Source: Prolixibacteraceae bacterium (GTDB taxonomy: Bacteria; Bacteroidota; Bacteroidia; Bacteroidales; Prolixibacteraceae). From it: a stretch of 64,000 bases of DNA. The stretch's first letter is position 1. Each line of letters begins with the position of its first letter. Under the pieces are notes generated by a model. The model searched no databases, was not told the DNA's origin, and worked only from the letters and a program-made list of their open reading frames with translations. Below are positions 27,253 through 36,437 of the stretch, piece by piece. The stretch is taken from NCBI GenBank assembly GCA_019163175.1, contig JAFLKN010000012.1, forward strand, positions 55,891 to 119,890, given 5' to 3'. Position numbers and translations under genes: made by a program.

Positions 27253-28797
27253 ATGCTTTCAAAAAATACGCTCTCAACATTTTCCGGTCTCGCGGCAATT
27301 CTTCTCTCGGGAAGTATTCAGGCACAACAAAAAAATGTGCTGTTTATTGCAGTTGACGATCTAAAACCCCTGATTGGTGCGTATGGTGACAAGCACGCCA
27401 AAACTCCCGGAATGGATCGACTGGCACGTGAAGGAATTGTTTTTCAGAATTGCTATTGCCAGCAAGCTATTTGTGCGGCTACACGAGCCAGTTTGCTCAC
27501 CGGAATGAGGCCAGACAAAACCCGCGTTTGGGATTTGGTTACCGATTTCCGACAGGTGAACCCGAACAGCGTGACCCTTCCACAGTATTTTAAGCTTATG
27601 GGTTACGAAACTGCGGGAATGGGGAAAATTTTTCATAAGGAAAGTGCCGGACCAGGTCATGATGCTCTTTCATGGAGTGTACCCTACCGCGATGCCAAAA
27701 GTCCACAATATGCGCTTCCCTTTGTTCCGAAAGCAAATGGCAGAGGCCCATCCATTGAATGCGCTGACGTTTCGGACGACACTTATCACGATGGAAAACT
27801 AACAGGAATGGCCATTCAATTACTTGACAGTTTGAGCCGGAACAAAAAACCGTTCTTTTTGGCTGTGGGCTATCTGAAACCTCACTTGCCGTTTGTTGCT
27901 CCTAAAAAATATTGGGATATGTACCAGTGTGACCAATTTGAACTGGCACCCTTTCAGAAAAAGGCTTTGAATAGTCCAGATGTAGCTTATCATGTTTCGG
28001 GAGAACTAAAGAACTACAGCGACATTCCACAATTCGACAATTATTCGGAAAATGAGCTGAATCATCTCTCAGCAGAGAAGCAACGGGAACTTATTCATGG
28101 TTACTATGCTGCCATTTCGTATATGGATGCCCAGGTGGTTCAGTTGCTGAACGAGCTCGATAGGCTGAAAATCAGAAAAAATACGATCATTGTTTTGTGG
28201 GGCGACCATGGCTGGCATTTGGGCGATCACGGACTTTGGAATAAACATACTAATTTTGAACAGGCCACACGTGTTCCTTTGCTGATGAGTGTTCCGGGGA
28301 AAAAGGCAGGAGTTAAAGCAACCGGAACCTGCGAGTTTGTAGACATTTTTCCGACACTTTGTGATTTAAATAACCTCCCAATTCCCAAATACCTCGATGG
28401 AATAAGTCTGGTTCCGGCCATCAATAATCCTGCAACCGGATTGCGCGAATACGCTTTCAGTCAGTATCCAAGAGGAAAGGACAAAATGGGGTATTCTATC
28501 CGCACCGATCGATTCCGTTACACAGAATGGTTTTCCGGAGGTTTCCTGACGAATAAAAAGTATGATCCAAATCTGGTTATTGCCAGTGAATTGTACGACT
28601 ATCAAAACGATCCGCTTGAAACCGATAATCTGGCGGAAAATCCCAAATATCTGCAGGATAAACTCCGTCTTAAAAACATGTTTACTGATTGTATGAAAAG
28701 CGAATTCAGGAGTTGTACACAATTTACTGAATTGGCCGATTACCATGAAGCAGAGAATGTTACTTCAAAAAAACAGAAACCTAAAATCAAAAAATAA
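27253..28797 (+). CDS. Sulfatase, iduronate-2-sulfatase-like (S1 family)
   Basis: A 514-residue secreted sulfatase with signal peptide 1-24 (ends SIQAQ). The calcium site AVDDLKPLIGAYGD (33-46) and the formylglycine motif CAATR (Cys74) followed by ASLLTGMRPD place it in the S1 formylglycine sulfatases; VDDLKPxxGxYGD is typical of the iduronate-2-sulfatase branch. The second metal cluster is WGDHGWHLGDHG near 316-327. Cys74 must be oxidised by an anaerobic or aerobic maturase, neither of which is in the window. It would remove 2-O-type sulfate from uronic acid or another sugar, opening the chain to the lyases and the fucosidase. It lies 18 bp before the last lyase gene. Substrate position is not proven by sequence. 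Confidence 0.93.
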   Translation: MLSKNTLSTFSGLAAILLSGSIQAQQKNVLFIAVDDLKPLIGAYGDKHAKTPGMDRLAREGIVFQNCYCQQAICAATRASLLTGMRPDKTRVWDLVTDFRQVNPNSVTLPQYFKLMGYETAGMGKIFHKESAGPGHDALSWSVPYRDAKSPQYALPFVPKANGRGPSIECADVSDDTYHDGKLTGMAIQLLDSLSRNKKPFFLAVGYLKPHLPFVAPKKYWDMYQCDQFELAPFQKKALNSPDVAYHVSGELKNYSDIPQFDNYSENELNHLSAEKQRELIHGYYAAISYMDAQVVQLLNELDRLKIRKNTIIVLWGDHGWHLGDHGLWNKHTNFEQATRVPLLMSVPGKKAGVKATGTCEFVDIFPTLCDLNNLPIPKYLDGISLVPAINNPATGLREYAFSQYPRGKDKMGYSIRTDRFRYTEWFSGGFLTNKKYDPNLVIASELYDYQNDPLETDNLAENPKYLQDKLRLKNMFTDCMKSEFRSCTQFTELADYHEAENVTSKKQKPKIKK

Positions 28798-28815
28798 CCT
28801 ACAACCTAATCAACC

Positions 28816-31524
28816 ATGAAGAAAATTTTATTAGTATGCCTGATATTGACTGGCTGGATGGCCTCATCGCTGGCACAGAATCCGCACATTCTGGTGGATT
28901 CATCCGACAAGCAGGCTGTTCTGAAAAAGATAGAAAATCAAGCCTGGGCTAAATCCATTTATTCTGAAATGCAGAAGGAAGTTACACCGTATGCAGATCG
29001 GCACAAAACCGATCCGCAATGGATTTTAAGCCGCTACCTGATGAACCGCGTTCCGGGAAAACGATTCACCAGGGTTTATTCTGATGATGGAGGCCAACGA
29101 TTGGTCAAATGGGAAGGCGATGCACCTGTGCCAACGGTTCGGGTAAATACTTATCTGCGTTCGCCCATCACCGAAAAAGGAACTTCGTACCGGAAACCAA
29201 CCATCGAAGAACTGATTCCGAACGATACCACAAAACTGATGAACCTGTTTAATCCGGAAACCAATCAAAAGGAATGGACCGATCCGCAGGCTTATATTAC
29301 CAGTATTAATGGCGAAATTAATGATCTGGCACTCGATGCAGCTATTCTTTTCTGGCTGACCGGTGACGAAAAATATGCGAAATTTGCAGCCGATATTCTC
29401 GACCAGTGGGCTAAAGGAGCTTTTTACCAGGAACCGATCATCGGACCTTGCCGCACTGGTTTCCTGGATATGCAAACGCTGGGAGACCGCACGTATCTGC
29501 CACTCATTTTGGCATATGATTTTCTGAAACCACACATGCAGCAGCAAAAATATGATCTGCACTGGTATGAAACGGTGTTTGAAAAATTTGCCTCCACGCT
29601 GGCATTTCGCGGTTTCTGGAACAATAACTGGTATGCTGCGGAAAGTTCGACCCTGACATTTGCTGCGCTGAGCCTCGAAAATAAGCAGAAGCGCGATTAT
29701 TACCTCCAGTTTGTACTCGAAAAAGATACGATAAACGGGGCTTGCGGACAACTTGCTTTCCCCTCAACCGTTGAAAAATGGCTGACACACGATGGCCATT
29801 GGAAAGAACCCGGCGGGTACCACAATTTCCCGGTGGGGAATCTGCTCCTTTCTGCGCTTGCGCTCGAAAATAACGGGTATGATATTTTCAAAAAGTTTCC
29901 GGCCATGTTCCGGGCTTCGTATGCCATGCTCAAATATTCGTTCCCCAACCTGACTGTTGGTGCTTTTGGTGATACAGGACGGGCTTCGCAAAGTGCCGAG
30001 TCGCTCGAAATCGGACTGATTGGAGCGGTCAAATACGATCAACCGGTATTGCCTGAAATGCTGGCTTCGATGAAAAAACTGATTGATGGCGGAATCTACA
30101 ACCGTGAAAAATCAGGATTTCTTGGTTTGTTGTGTTTCCTTCCTGAAATTCAGGAGGCGAAAACCGATTACCAATGGCCACGCACGGGAACACTCGATTT
30201 TGCCAAATTATTTATTCAGCGTAATGGAACAGACCCGAAAACGGGATTGATGGTTGGCGTGCAGGGCGCCACTTACAACCATAACCATTGCAACGGAATG
30301 GCGATGGAATTGTACGGGATTGGCGAAGTTTGGGGCGTTGATGCCGGAACCGGACCCAACTACGAACATCCGCTGCATCGCAATTATTACAGTCAGTGGG
30401 CTGCACACAATACCGTAGTTGCCGCTGGAATGTCGAGTTCGGTGCCTTTCAGCGGATCGGCCGGGACGAAGCAAATTGGCCAGATTGAATTGGCAGCCAT
30501 GGAGCCCATGTCCGATGAAACTGCTGTTTCCCCCAATTATTCGTTCACCGACACACGCTATCTCGATCAATCGACCAATACAAATCAGTCACGCACGCTG
30601 GGCATTGTCCGCACATCCGAAACTACTGGCTATTATGTCGATATTTATCGGTCAGACAATACGATCAGCAACGATTACGTGTATCACAACATTGGCGGCG
30701 AGGTAACTTTCCTGAATGAAAAACACGAGCCGCTTAAAACAGTTGAGGCGAAGTATCCGGTTACGGAGAAAGATTACCCGGGATTTCGTTTTTATATCGA
30801 TACTAAGAAACTGGCAAATTATCAGGAAAACCTGATTGCCCGGTTTGATATTCAGGATGAAAACTCGAACAAACTGTTTATGCAGGCTTTGATTGCCGGA
30901 AATGAAAACCGCGATTATTACGAGGCCATGTCGCTCAAAACCAAAACTGCCGGGAAACAATACAATGGCAAACCACTTCCTGTTTTTACTATTCGTACTG
31001 AAAAAGAAGCAAAATCCATCCCATTCGTTGTGGTTTTTGAGCCATATCAGGGAGAAAAAGGGAACTCGGTGGAACGCATTTCGGTTGAAAAACGAACTGA
31101 TGGTGATGTTTTTACTGCGCTCACCGTTTATTGTAAAAGCGGCTTGAAACAGCAAATCTTCCAGTCGGTTGACCCGAATAAAAAATTCACTTCAGGAACA
31201 GGGAATTTCAGCGGATATTATGGAATTGCCAGTTTTGAAGGTGAAAAACTCACCTCGATTTACCTGGGAAAAGGAACCGAAATTTTACTTTCGGGTTATT
31301 CCTTAAGATCAAAAAATCCGGATGGATCGGCCAACCTGACGATAAACGGCAAGAGTTTGGTCGTTTCGTGCAATCAGGAAACTGAAGTTGGATTGCCTCT
31401 AACGGCAAAAAAAGTCTGGCTGAAGCAAGGTTCTATTCGAAAAGAACTTAAACCTGTTAAAGCGGGGAAGGGAATTTCAGTGACTGTTCCAGCAATTGAA
31501 AAAGGAGAATTTGTTTTGGAATAA
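28816..31524 (+). CDS. Large heparinase II/III-family lyase (900-residue type)
   Basis: A 902-residue secreted protein; signal peptide 1-21 (ends SLAQ). The N-terminal toroid contains NNNWYAAESSTLTFAALS (269-286) and HDGHWKEPGGYHNFPVGN (325-342); the central beta domain contains YNHNHCNGMAMELYG (487-501), GVDAGTGPNYEHPLHRNYYS and AHNTVVAAG (530-538). About 250 further beta-rich residues follow. Long heparinase II/III proteins of this build include ulvan and glycosaminoglycan lyases; which one applies cannot be decided here. It is the last gene of the + strand cluster and is followed at once by a strong terminator. It is divergent from all the other heparinase-type proteins in the window. Confidence 0.83.
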   Translation: MKKILLVCLILTGWMASSLAQNPHILVDSSDKQAVLKKIENQAWAKSIYSEMQKEVTPYADRHKTDPQWILSRYLMNRVPGKRFTRVYSDDGGQRLVKWEGDAPVPTVRVNTYLRSPITEKGTSYRKPTIEELIPNDTTKLMNLFNPETNQKEWTDPQAYITSINGEINDLALDAAILFWLTGDEKYAKFAADILDQWAKGAFYQEPIIGPCRTGFLDMQTLGDRTYLPLILAYDFLKPHMQQQKYDLHWYETVFEKFASTLAFRGFWNNNWYAAESSTLTFAALSLENKQKRDYYLQFVLEKDTINGACGQLAFPSTVEKWLTHDGHWKEPGGYHNFPVGNLLLSALALENNGYDIFKKFPAMFRASYAMLKYSFPNLTVGAFGDTGRASQSAESLEIGLIGAVKYDQPVLPEMLASMKKLIDGGIYNREKSGFLGLLCFLPEIQEAKTDYQWPRTGTLDFAKLFIQRNGTDPKTGLMVGVQGATYNHNHCNGMAMELYGIGEVWGVDAGTGPNYEHPLHRNYYSQWAAHNTVVAAGMSSSVPFSGSAGTKQIGQIELAAMEPMSDETAVSPNYSFTDTRYLDQSTNTNQSRTLGIVRTSETTGYYVDIYRSDNTISNDYVYHNIGGEVTFLNEKHEPLKTVEAKYPVTEKDYPGFRFYIDTKKLANYQENLIARFDIQDENSNKLFMQALIAGNENRDYYEAMSLKTKTAGKQYNGKPLPVFTIRTEKEAKSIPFVVVFEPYQGEKGNSVERISVEKRTDGDVFTALTVYCKSGLKQQIFQSVDPNKKFTSGTGNFSGYYGIASFEGEKLTSIYLGKGTEILLSGYSLRSKNPDGSANLTINGKSLVVSCNQETEVGLPLTAKKVWLKQGSIRKELKPVKAGKGISVTVPAIEKGEFVLE

Positions 31525-31533
31525 ACTTGCCTA

Positions 31534-31572
31534 AATAATGAGCGGGTTATTTTGAACAGCCCGCTCATTATT
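31534..31572 (+). terminator. Terminator hairpin closing the degradation cluster
   Basis: AATAATGAGCGGG (31534-31546) pairs perfectly with CCCGCTCATTATT (31560-31572): a 13-bp stem with a 13-nt loop, starting 10 bp after the stop codon at 31524. A/T-rich ends of the stem could serve both directions, because the next gene points the other way. A long U-run is absent on the + strand. Confidence 0.75.
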
Positions 31573-31647
31573 CACTTGCACTTTAGAAAACTACATCAAT
31601 GTGATTTCAGAGTAATTCCTGATATCAAAGAGTCAAGGATAGAATTG

Positions 31648-31890
31648 TTACTCTTCCTTGTATTCAGGTTCTAAGCCATCTTCACAAACGTCGATAGGTA
31701 CAATCCAAACTAGTGGTCTGCCATTACCTTCTCCGCCTTCCGATTCGCGTCTGGCCATTTCTGAACCAAAAAATATGGCAATATGGTCATGTGGGATATC
31801 TTCGTCTTCTTCGGTTCCAACAACTACAGCATTAATTCCGTCGATACGGACAAAATCGCCTTTTGAAAAAATCAGTTCTTGTTCTTCCAT
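31648..31890 (-). CDS. Small acidic conserved-looking protein, function unknown
   Basis: An 80-residue protein without signal peptide or membrane segment. The N-terminal half reads as a small beta-barrel (FSKGDFVRIDGINAVVVGTE) like SH3/KOW-type folds in which KGDFVRI and VVVG strands occur. The tail is strongly acidic (CEDGLEPEYKEE). Net charge is very negative. It lies downstream of clpX on the same strand, but a terminator (31921-31952) separates the two, so it probably has its own promoter. I do not recognise the family. A protein-protein contact role is possible but unsupported. Confidence 0.6.
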   Translation of the reverse strand: MEEQELIFSKGDFVRIDGINAVVVGTEEDEDIPHDHIAIFFGSEMARRESEGGEGNGRPLVWIVPIDVCEDGLEPEYKEE

Positions 31891-31920
31891 ATCAAGATTG
31901 GGCTTTGATTAATTGATGGT

Positions 31921-31952
31921 AAAAAAAAGATGCAATCATTGCTGACTGCATC
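31921..31952 (-). terminator. Rho-independent terminator after clpX
   Basis: On the minus strand GATGCA-g-TCA-gcaa-TGA-t-TGCATC (31952 to 31929) is followed directly by eight U residues (31928 to 31921). It lies 25 bp after the clpX stop codon and ends the tig-clpP-clpX series. Confidence 0.85.
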
Positions 31953-31977
31953 CTATCGTATTTTAATGTGTTCGTGC

Positions 31978-33204
31978 TTAGCTTGCTTTTAAACGTACTG
32001 CGCTCGCTCCGTCAATTTTTTCCTGTGCATAATCCAGACTAATTTTCATATTAGACACATTCTCTGATGGGGTGTCGAACATGGCATCAACCATGATGTT
32101 TTCGCAAATCGAACGAAGTCCGCGGGCGCCAAGCTTAAATTCAACAGCCTTGTCAACAATGAACTCAAGAGCTTCTTCTTCAAAACTCAGTTCAATGTCA
32201 TCAAGCTGGAATAATTTCACATATTGCTTAATCAGCGAATTCTTTGGCTCGGTGAGGATGCTTCTTAAAGCTTTCCGGTCGAGTGGTTCCAGATAAGTCA
32301 GTACCGGAATGCGCCCAATTATTTCAGGAATTAAACCGAATGACTTCAAATCCTGAGGTGCAATATATTGCAACATATTATCGCGATCGAGGTGATCAGC
32401 CTTTTTCTGGGCTCCGTAACCTACTATTTTTGTATTCAGTCGTTGGGCTATTTTTTTCTCGATACCATCGAAAGCTCCGCCGCAAACGAAAAGGATGTTT
32501 TTTGTGTTGACTGCAATCATTTTCTGCTCCGGATGTTTCCGTCCACCTTGTGGCGGTACGTTCACGATTGAGCCTTCCAGTAATTTCAGAAGCCCCTGCT
32601 GAACTCCTTCGCCTGAAACATCGCGGGTGATGGATGGATTGTCACCTTTACGTGCAATTTTATCTATCTCGTCGATAAATACAATTCCGCGCTCAGCTGC
32701 TTCAACATTGTAATCGGCCACCTGCAACAAACGGGTGAGCAGACTTTCAATATCTTCACCAACATAACCAGCTTCGGTCAAAACAGTAGCATCAACAATA
32801 GTGAACGGAACATGCAGCATTTTGGCGATAGTCCTCGCTAAAAGCGTTTTTCCGGTTCCGGTTTCGCCAACCATAATGATGTTCGATTTTTCGATTTCCG
32901 TTTCGTCATTCGAAACCGGTTGGTTGAGCCTTTTGTAATGGTTGTAAACAGCTACTGAAAGTATTTTCTTGGCCTGATCCTGACCGATTACATATTGATC
33001 GAGGAAACTTTTAATTTCCTTTGGTTTCATCAGGTTAATACTTTTGGTATCGAACCCTTCGTCTTTTTTTAGTTCTTCTTCAACAATGGCATGAGCCTGC
33101 TCCACACAATTGTCACAAATATGTCCTTCCATGCCGGCAATCAGCAAGTTTACTTCTTTCTTTTCGCGCCCACAAAAGGAACATTTATCCATTTTCATTT
33201 TCAA
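31978..33204 (-). CDS. clpX: ATP-dependent Clp protease ATP-binding subunit ClpX
   Basis: Hexameric AAA+ unfoldase that recognises tagged or native substrates and threads them into ClpP, in the cytoplasm. The 408-residue protein has the N-terminal zinc domain (Cys8, Cys11, Cys30, Cys33), Walker A GETGTGKT (113-120), pore loop GYVGED (146-151), Walker [11 protein letters not shown] (174-183), the RKHPEQKM segment and sensor region EIIGRIPV. Walker A has Glu-Thr instead of Pro-Thr at its start, as I recall for Bacteroidota. Three Met codons lie within the first five residues; the outermost (33204) is given. It starts 24 bp after clpP stops, so the two are co-transcribed. Confidence 0.97.
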   Translation of the reverse strand: MKMKMDKCSFCGREKKEVNLLIAGMEGHICDNCVEQAHAIVEEELKKDEGFDTKSINLMKPKEIKSFLDQYVIGQDQAKKILSVAVYNHYKRLNQPVSNDETEIEKSNIIMVGETGTGKTLLARTIAKMLHVPFTIVDATVLTEAGYVGEDIESLLTRLLQVADYNVEAAERGIVFIDEIDKIARKGDNPSITRDVSGEGVQQGLLKLLEGSIVNVPPQGGRKHPEQKMIAVNTKNILFVCGGAFDGIEKKIAQRLNTKIVGYGAQKKADHLDRDNMLQYIAPQDLKSFGLIPEIIGRIPVLTYLEPLDRKALRSILTEPKNSLIKQYVKLFQLDDIELSFEEEALEFIVDKAVEFKLGARGLRSICENIMVDAMFDTPSENVSNMKISLDYAQEKIDGASAVRLKAS

Positions 33205-33228
33205 TGTGTATCTTTTTATTTCAAAGTA

Positions 33229-33903
33229 CTATTTATGCCTGATCAACACTTCGTCAATCATTCCGTATTCCTTAGCTTCTGTTGATGTCATCCAGTAATC
33301 GCGGTCGGCGTCTTTTTCAACTTCTTTATAGGATTTGCCGCTGTGAATAGCGATGATGTCGTACAGTTCTTTTTTCAGTTTCATGATTTCGCGTGCAGTG
33401 ATTTCAATGTCGGAAGCCTGTCCTGATGCGCCACCCATGGGCTGGTGAATCATAACGCGTGAATGTTTCAGCGCAGAACGTTTCCCTTTTTCACCTGCAG
33501 TGAGTAAAACGGCACCCATCGAAGCAGCCATTCCGGTGCAGATGGTTGCAATCTCAGATGAAATATATTGCATGGTGTCGTAAATACCAAGTCCGGCATG
33601 TACAGAACCTCCGGGGGTATTGAAATAAATCTGAATATCTTTACTTGGGTCAGCCGATTCAAGAAACAGCAGCTGTGCCTGCACGATATTGGCAATATAA
33701 TCGTCGATGGGGGTGCCCAGAAATATAATACGATCCATCATCAGCCTTGAAAACACGTCCATGGAAGCAACGTTTAGCTGACGTTCTTCGATAATATATG
33801 GCGTTAAGCTGTTGGTAAAAATAGAATCGAAACGATTTAGGTTCAGGCTACTAATACCCAGGTGTTTGGTAGCGTATTTTTGAAATTCTCTTCCGTCGTT
33901 CAT
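33229..33903 (-). CDS. clpP: ATP-dependent Clp protease proteolytic subunit ClpP
   Basis: Serine peptidase that forms the double-heptamer chamber used by ClpX. The 224-residue protein has the catalytic triad Ser128 (TGMAASMGA), His153 (RVMIHQPMGG) and Asp202 (ADRDYWMT). The handle region QPMGGASGQASDIEITA is complete. It starts at ATG 33903-33901, supported by AGGAG nine bases upstream, unusual in Bacteroidota where most starts lack such a site. A terminator-like hairpin lies just upstream, after tig. The order tig-clpP-clpX is conserved in many bacteria and links chaperone and protease. Confidence 0.97.
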   Translation of the reverse strand: MNDGREFQKYATKHLGISSLNLNRFDSIFTNSLTPYIIEERQLNVASMDVFSRLMMDRIIFLGTPIDDYIANIVQAQLLFLESADPSKDIQIYFNTPGGSVHAGLGIYDTMQYISSEIATICTGMAASMGAVLLTAGEKGKRSALKHSRVMIHQPMGGASGQASDIEITAREIMKLKKELYDIIAIHSGKSYKEVEKDADRDYWMTSTEAKEYGMIDEVLIRHK

Positions 33904-33912
33904 AATTGTGGT

Positions 33913-33917
33913 CTCCT
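33913..33917 (-). promoter_or_regulatory. Shine-Dalgarno site of clpP
   Basis: AGGAG on the minus strand, nine bases before the clpP ATG. Such strong sites are rare for Bacteroidota genes; here it directly follows the U-run of the upstream hairpin. Confidence 0.6.
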
Positions 33918-33920
33918 ATT

Positions 33921-33988
33921 AAAAAAAAACTTTGTGAAAATTAGTCTGTTCTTTCCAAAGAAAGGCAGAATCAGATTTTCACAAAGTT
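33921..33988 (-). terminator. Terminator/attenuator between tig and clpP
   Basis: On the minus strand AACTTTGTGAAAAT (33988-33975) pairs perfectly with ATTTTCACAAAGTT (33941-33928), a 14-bp stem enclosing a second small hairpin (TTTC/GAAA), followed by a run of U (33929-33921). It lies 35 bp after the tig stop codon and ends only 17 bases before the clpP start codon. It can stop tig transcription or set the tig-to-clpP read-through ratio. Confidence 0.8.
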
Positions 33989-34022
33989 AAGAAAATATGC
34001 TTTTGGCTATACAGCCATTCAA

Positions 34023-35378
34023 TTAATTTTCAAGCATTTTGTTAAACTCGTCATAGCTTACTTCCTGCATATCGAGCGTCACTTTGTCTTTTATTGTCGA
34101 TATTATTACGTCTTCCTGTTTGCGCGAAACCAGTTTCCGACGTTCTTCTTCGTTTTTCAACATGTGGTTGGCGTAATTTTCGAGGTGTTCTTCACCCACA
34201 TTGTTCAGTCCGTATTGACGGAACTGTACCATCGCCATTTCTTTAGCCATCGCGCGCACATCCTCTTCAGTTATTTTCAGATCGTTGTCTTTCACAATTT
34301 TATCTTTAATTAACTGCCATTTCAGGTCAACCATGAAATTGTTGAAGTCAGCATCAATTTGTTCCTGAGTCATCTTTTCGTTGGTAGCTAAAATCCAGCG
34401 TTTCAGGAAGGCTTCAGGTAAGTCAAACTGAATGGATTTCAATAAGGTGTCGCGGCTATCGAGTGCAAATTTATAATTGCTTGAATAGATGAAGTTATCT
34501 TCTAGTTCAGCCTTAATTTTGGCTTTAAATTCTTCTTCGGAAGTAATGCCTGAATCTTCACCGTAAATCTGGTTGTATAATTCCTGAGTAGGCTCAGCTT
34601 TTTCGAAACGGAGAACTTCAACAATGGTAAAATTAAAGTTGCCTGAAAGGGTTTCAGCTTCTTCGTGCGAAATGTTTAGCATGTGGCTAACTTCATGTCT
34701 GTTTTCGTAGGTTTTGATAGGGTCAAAAACAAGTACATCGCCAGCTTTTTTGCCGATAAACGAAGCTTTTGTTTCTTCATCTTTCATCAGGTCAATAGCA
34801 ATGACAACCTTTTCAGCATTAATTCCGCCTTCGAGTTCGTTACCTTCTTCGTTTAACTGAACAAAGTTTCCACGTACAGTGTCTTTTTCCTCAACGCTTT
34901 CAACAACTTTATTTTCTCCAAGGCGACTTGAGTAAGCATCAAACTGCTTGTTTACCATTTCTTCGTTAGCCGAAATACTGTAGAAAGGTACAGTTGTTTC
35001 GTTGTCAAGTTTTACTTCAAAAGCCGGAGCCATAGCTACATCAAATACAAAACTGTATTCGGTTTGGTTTTCCCAGTCAATTAAAGGTTGTTTTTCTTCG
35101 TTTGGAAGTGGCTCGCCGAGCACATTCATTTTTTCTTCATGAATGAAGTCGGTCAGACTCTTCGACAGTATTTTATTTACTTCTTCAGCAAGGATTGCTT
35201 TTCCATACATTTTTTTGATTAAACCAGCAGGAACCATTCCAGGACGAAATCCCGGCATATTAGCTTTTTTACGATAGTTCTTCAGAACGTCGTTTACTGT
35301 GGCTTCATAATCATTCTTCTCAATCGAAACAGTGAGAATTGCATTCAGTTCGTCGATGTTTTCTCTGGTAATATTCAT
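34023..35378 (-). CDS. tig: Trigger factor, ribosome-associated chaperone and prolyl isomerase
   Basis: Cytosolic chaperone that binds nascent chains at the ribosome exit. The 451-residue protein has an N-terminal ribosome-binding domain with YRKKANMPGFRPGMVP (35-50), corresponding to the GFRxGxxP signature, a central FKBP-like part (about 150-240) that is reduced, and a helical C-terminal domain (KMTQEQIDADFNNFMVDLKW onward). Length is normal. The gene begins 88 bp downstream of the terminator that follows tRNA-Leu, so its promoter probably lies in 35379-35465. Downstream lies the clpP attenuator. Confidence 0.96.
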   Translation of the reverse strand: MNITRENIDELNAILTVSIEKNDYEATVNDVLKNYRKKANMPGFRPGMVPAGLIKKMYGKAILAEEVNKILSKSLTDFIHEEKMNVLGEPLPNEEKQPLIDWENQTEYSFVFDVAMAPAFEVKLDNETTVPFYSISANEEMVNKQFDAYSSRLGENKVVESVEEKDTVRGNFVQLNEEGNELEGGINAEKVVIAIDLMKDEETKASFIGKKAGDVLVFDPIKTYENRHEVSHMLNISHEEAETLSGNFNFTIVEVLRFEKAEPTQELYNQIYGEDSGITSEEEFKAKIKAELEDNFIYSSNYKFALDSRDTLLKSIQFDLPEAFLKRWILATNEKMTQEQIDADFNNFMVDLKWQLIKDKIVKDNDLKITEEDVRAMAKEMAMVQFRQYGLNNVGEEHLENYANHMLKNEEERRKLVSRKQEDVIISTIKDKVTLDMQEVSYDEFNKMLEN

Positions 35379-35465
35379 AATTCAATTCTTAAAGTTATTG
35401 GGAATGAGGAAGGAAGAAGAACTTTTTAAAAGTTCCGAATCCGAAACCTATTGCTTTAAATTAAT

Positions 35466-35509
35466 AAAAACCGCTTGCTTATCCTTTTTCAAGGTAAAGC
35501 AAGGCGGTT
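35466..35509 (-). terminator. Rho-independent terminator after tRNA-Leu
   Basis: The minus strand reads AACCGC-c-TTGCTT, then CCTT/AAGG around a short loop, then AAGCAA-GCGGTT followed by UUU. The long stem begins 11 bases after the tRNA 3' end and separates it from tig. Confidence 0.85.
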
Positions 35510-35520
35510 AATCTTTGTTG

Positions 35521-35602
35521 TGCGGGCGAAGGGACTCGAACCCCCACGCCGTAAGGCACCAGATCCTAAGTCTGGCACGTCTACCAATTCCGCCACGCCC
35601 GC
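35521..35602 (-). tRNA. tRNA-Leu (anticodon UAG)
   Basis: The minus strand from 35602 gives a full cloverleaf: acceptor GCGGGCG/CGCCCGC with discriminator A, D-arm GGCGGAATTGGTAGAC, anticodon stem CCAGA/TCTGG with loop CTTAGGA (anticodon TAG), a long variable arm (TGCCTTACGGCGT) as in class II tRNAs, and T-arm GGGGGTTCGAGTCCC. Length 82 nt; the 3' CCA is not encoded. It reads CUA/CUN leucine codons. Confidence 0.97.
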
Positions 35603-35690
35603 TAAATGCGGTGCAAATGTATGTGATTTTTTTAAACCTACAATACGATAGCAAAATCTTTTTTAATTGTTTGCGAAGTGAAAAGTTGTT

Positions 35691-36413
35691 TTAACGTAGT
35701 TCAAAATTCTGTCCCAGGTAAACACGGCGAACTTCCTCATCTGAAGCCAGTTCTTCAGCAGTTCCGGCTTTCATAATCGAACCTTCATATAATAGGTAGG
35801 AACGATCGGTAATGGTAAGTGTTTCGTGGACATTGTGGTCGGTAATTAAAACGCCAATATTCTTATCTCGGAGGGTTTTAACGATGTGTTGAATGTCTTC
35901 TACAGCAATAGGGTCAACTCCGGCAAAAGGCTCATCAAGCAATATAAATTTGGGATCAATGGCTAGAGCGCGGGCAATTTCGGTACGCCGGCGTTCTCCT
36001 CCCGAGAGTTGATAACCTTTACTTTTGCGGATATGTTGCAATCCAAATTCAGTCAGCAAAGTCTCAACTTTTTGATGCTGATAATCCTTAGGTAATTTGG
36101 TCATTTCAAGTACCGAAAGGATATTGTCCTCCACACTCATTTGCCTGAAAACAGAGGCTTCCTGAGCCAAATAGCCAATTCCTTTTTGTGCTCTTTTGTA
36201 CACAGGAATCATTGTTATTTCTTCATCGTCAATAAATATTCTTCCTGAAAGCGGCTTAATCAAACCCACAATCATGTAAAATGAAGTCGTCTTTCCGGCA
36301 CCATTTGGCCCCAAAAGTCCTACTATTTCGCCCTGGTTCACTTCGAACGAAACCCCTTTAACAACGGTGCGTTTCCGGTATTTCTTTACAATGTTTTCTG
36401 CTCTTAGTTTCAT
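35691..36413 (-). CDS. lptB: LPS export ABC transporter ATP-binding protein LptB
   Basis: ATPase of the Lpt machine that drives lipopolysaccharide from the inner membrane to the cell surface; works with LptF, LptG and LptC (not in this window). The 240-residue protein has Walker A GPNGAGKT (35-42), Q-loop YLAQEASVF, signature LSGGE (136-140) followed by RRR, Walker B ILLDEP (157-162) and the switch His in [18 protein letters not shown] after Walker B is characteristic of LptB. It starts 24 bp after tatC stops, so both are likely in one transcript. Confidence 0.95.
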   Translation of the reverse strand: MKLRAENIVKKYRKRTVVKGVSFEVNQGEIVGLLGPNGAGKTTSFYMIVGLIKPLSGRIFIDDEEITMIPVYKRAQKGIGYLAQEASVFRQMSVEDNILSVLEMTKLPKDYQHQKVETLLTEFGLQHIRKSKGYQLSGGERRRTEIARALAIDPKFILLDEPFAGVDPIAVEDIQHIVKTLRDKNIGVLITDHNVHETLTITDRSYLLYEGSIMKAGTAEELASDEEVRRVYLGQNFELR

Positions 36414-36437
36414 TTGCGAAATTTTACGACCAATTGA

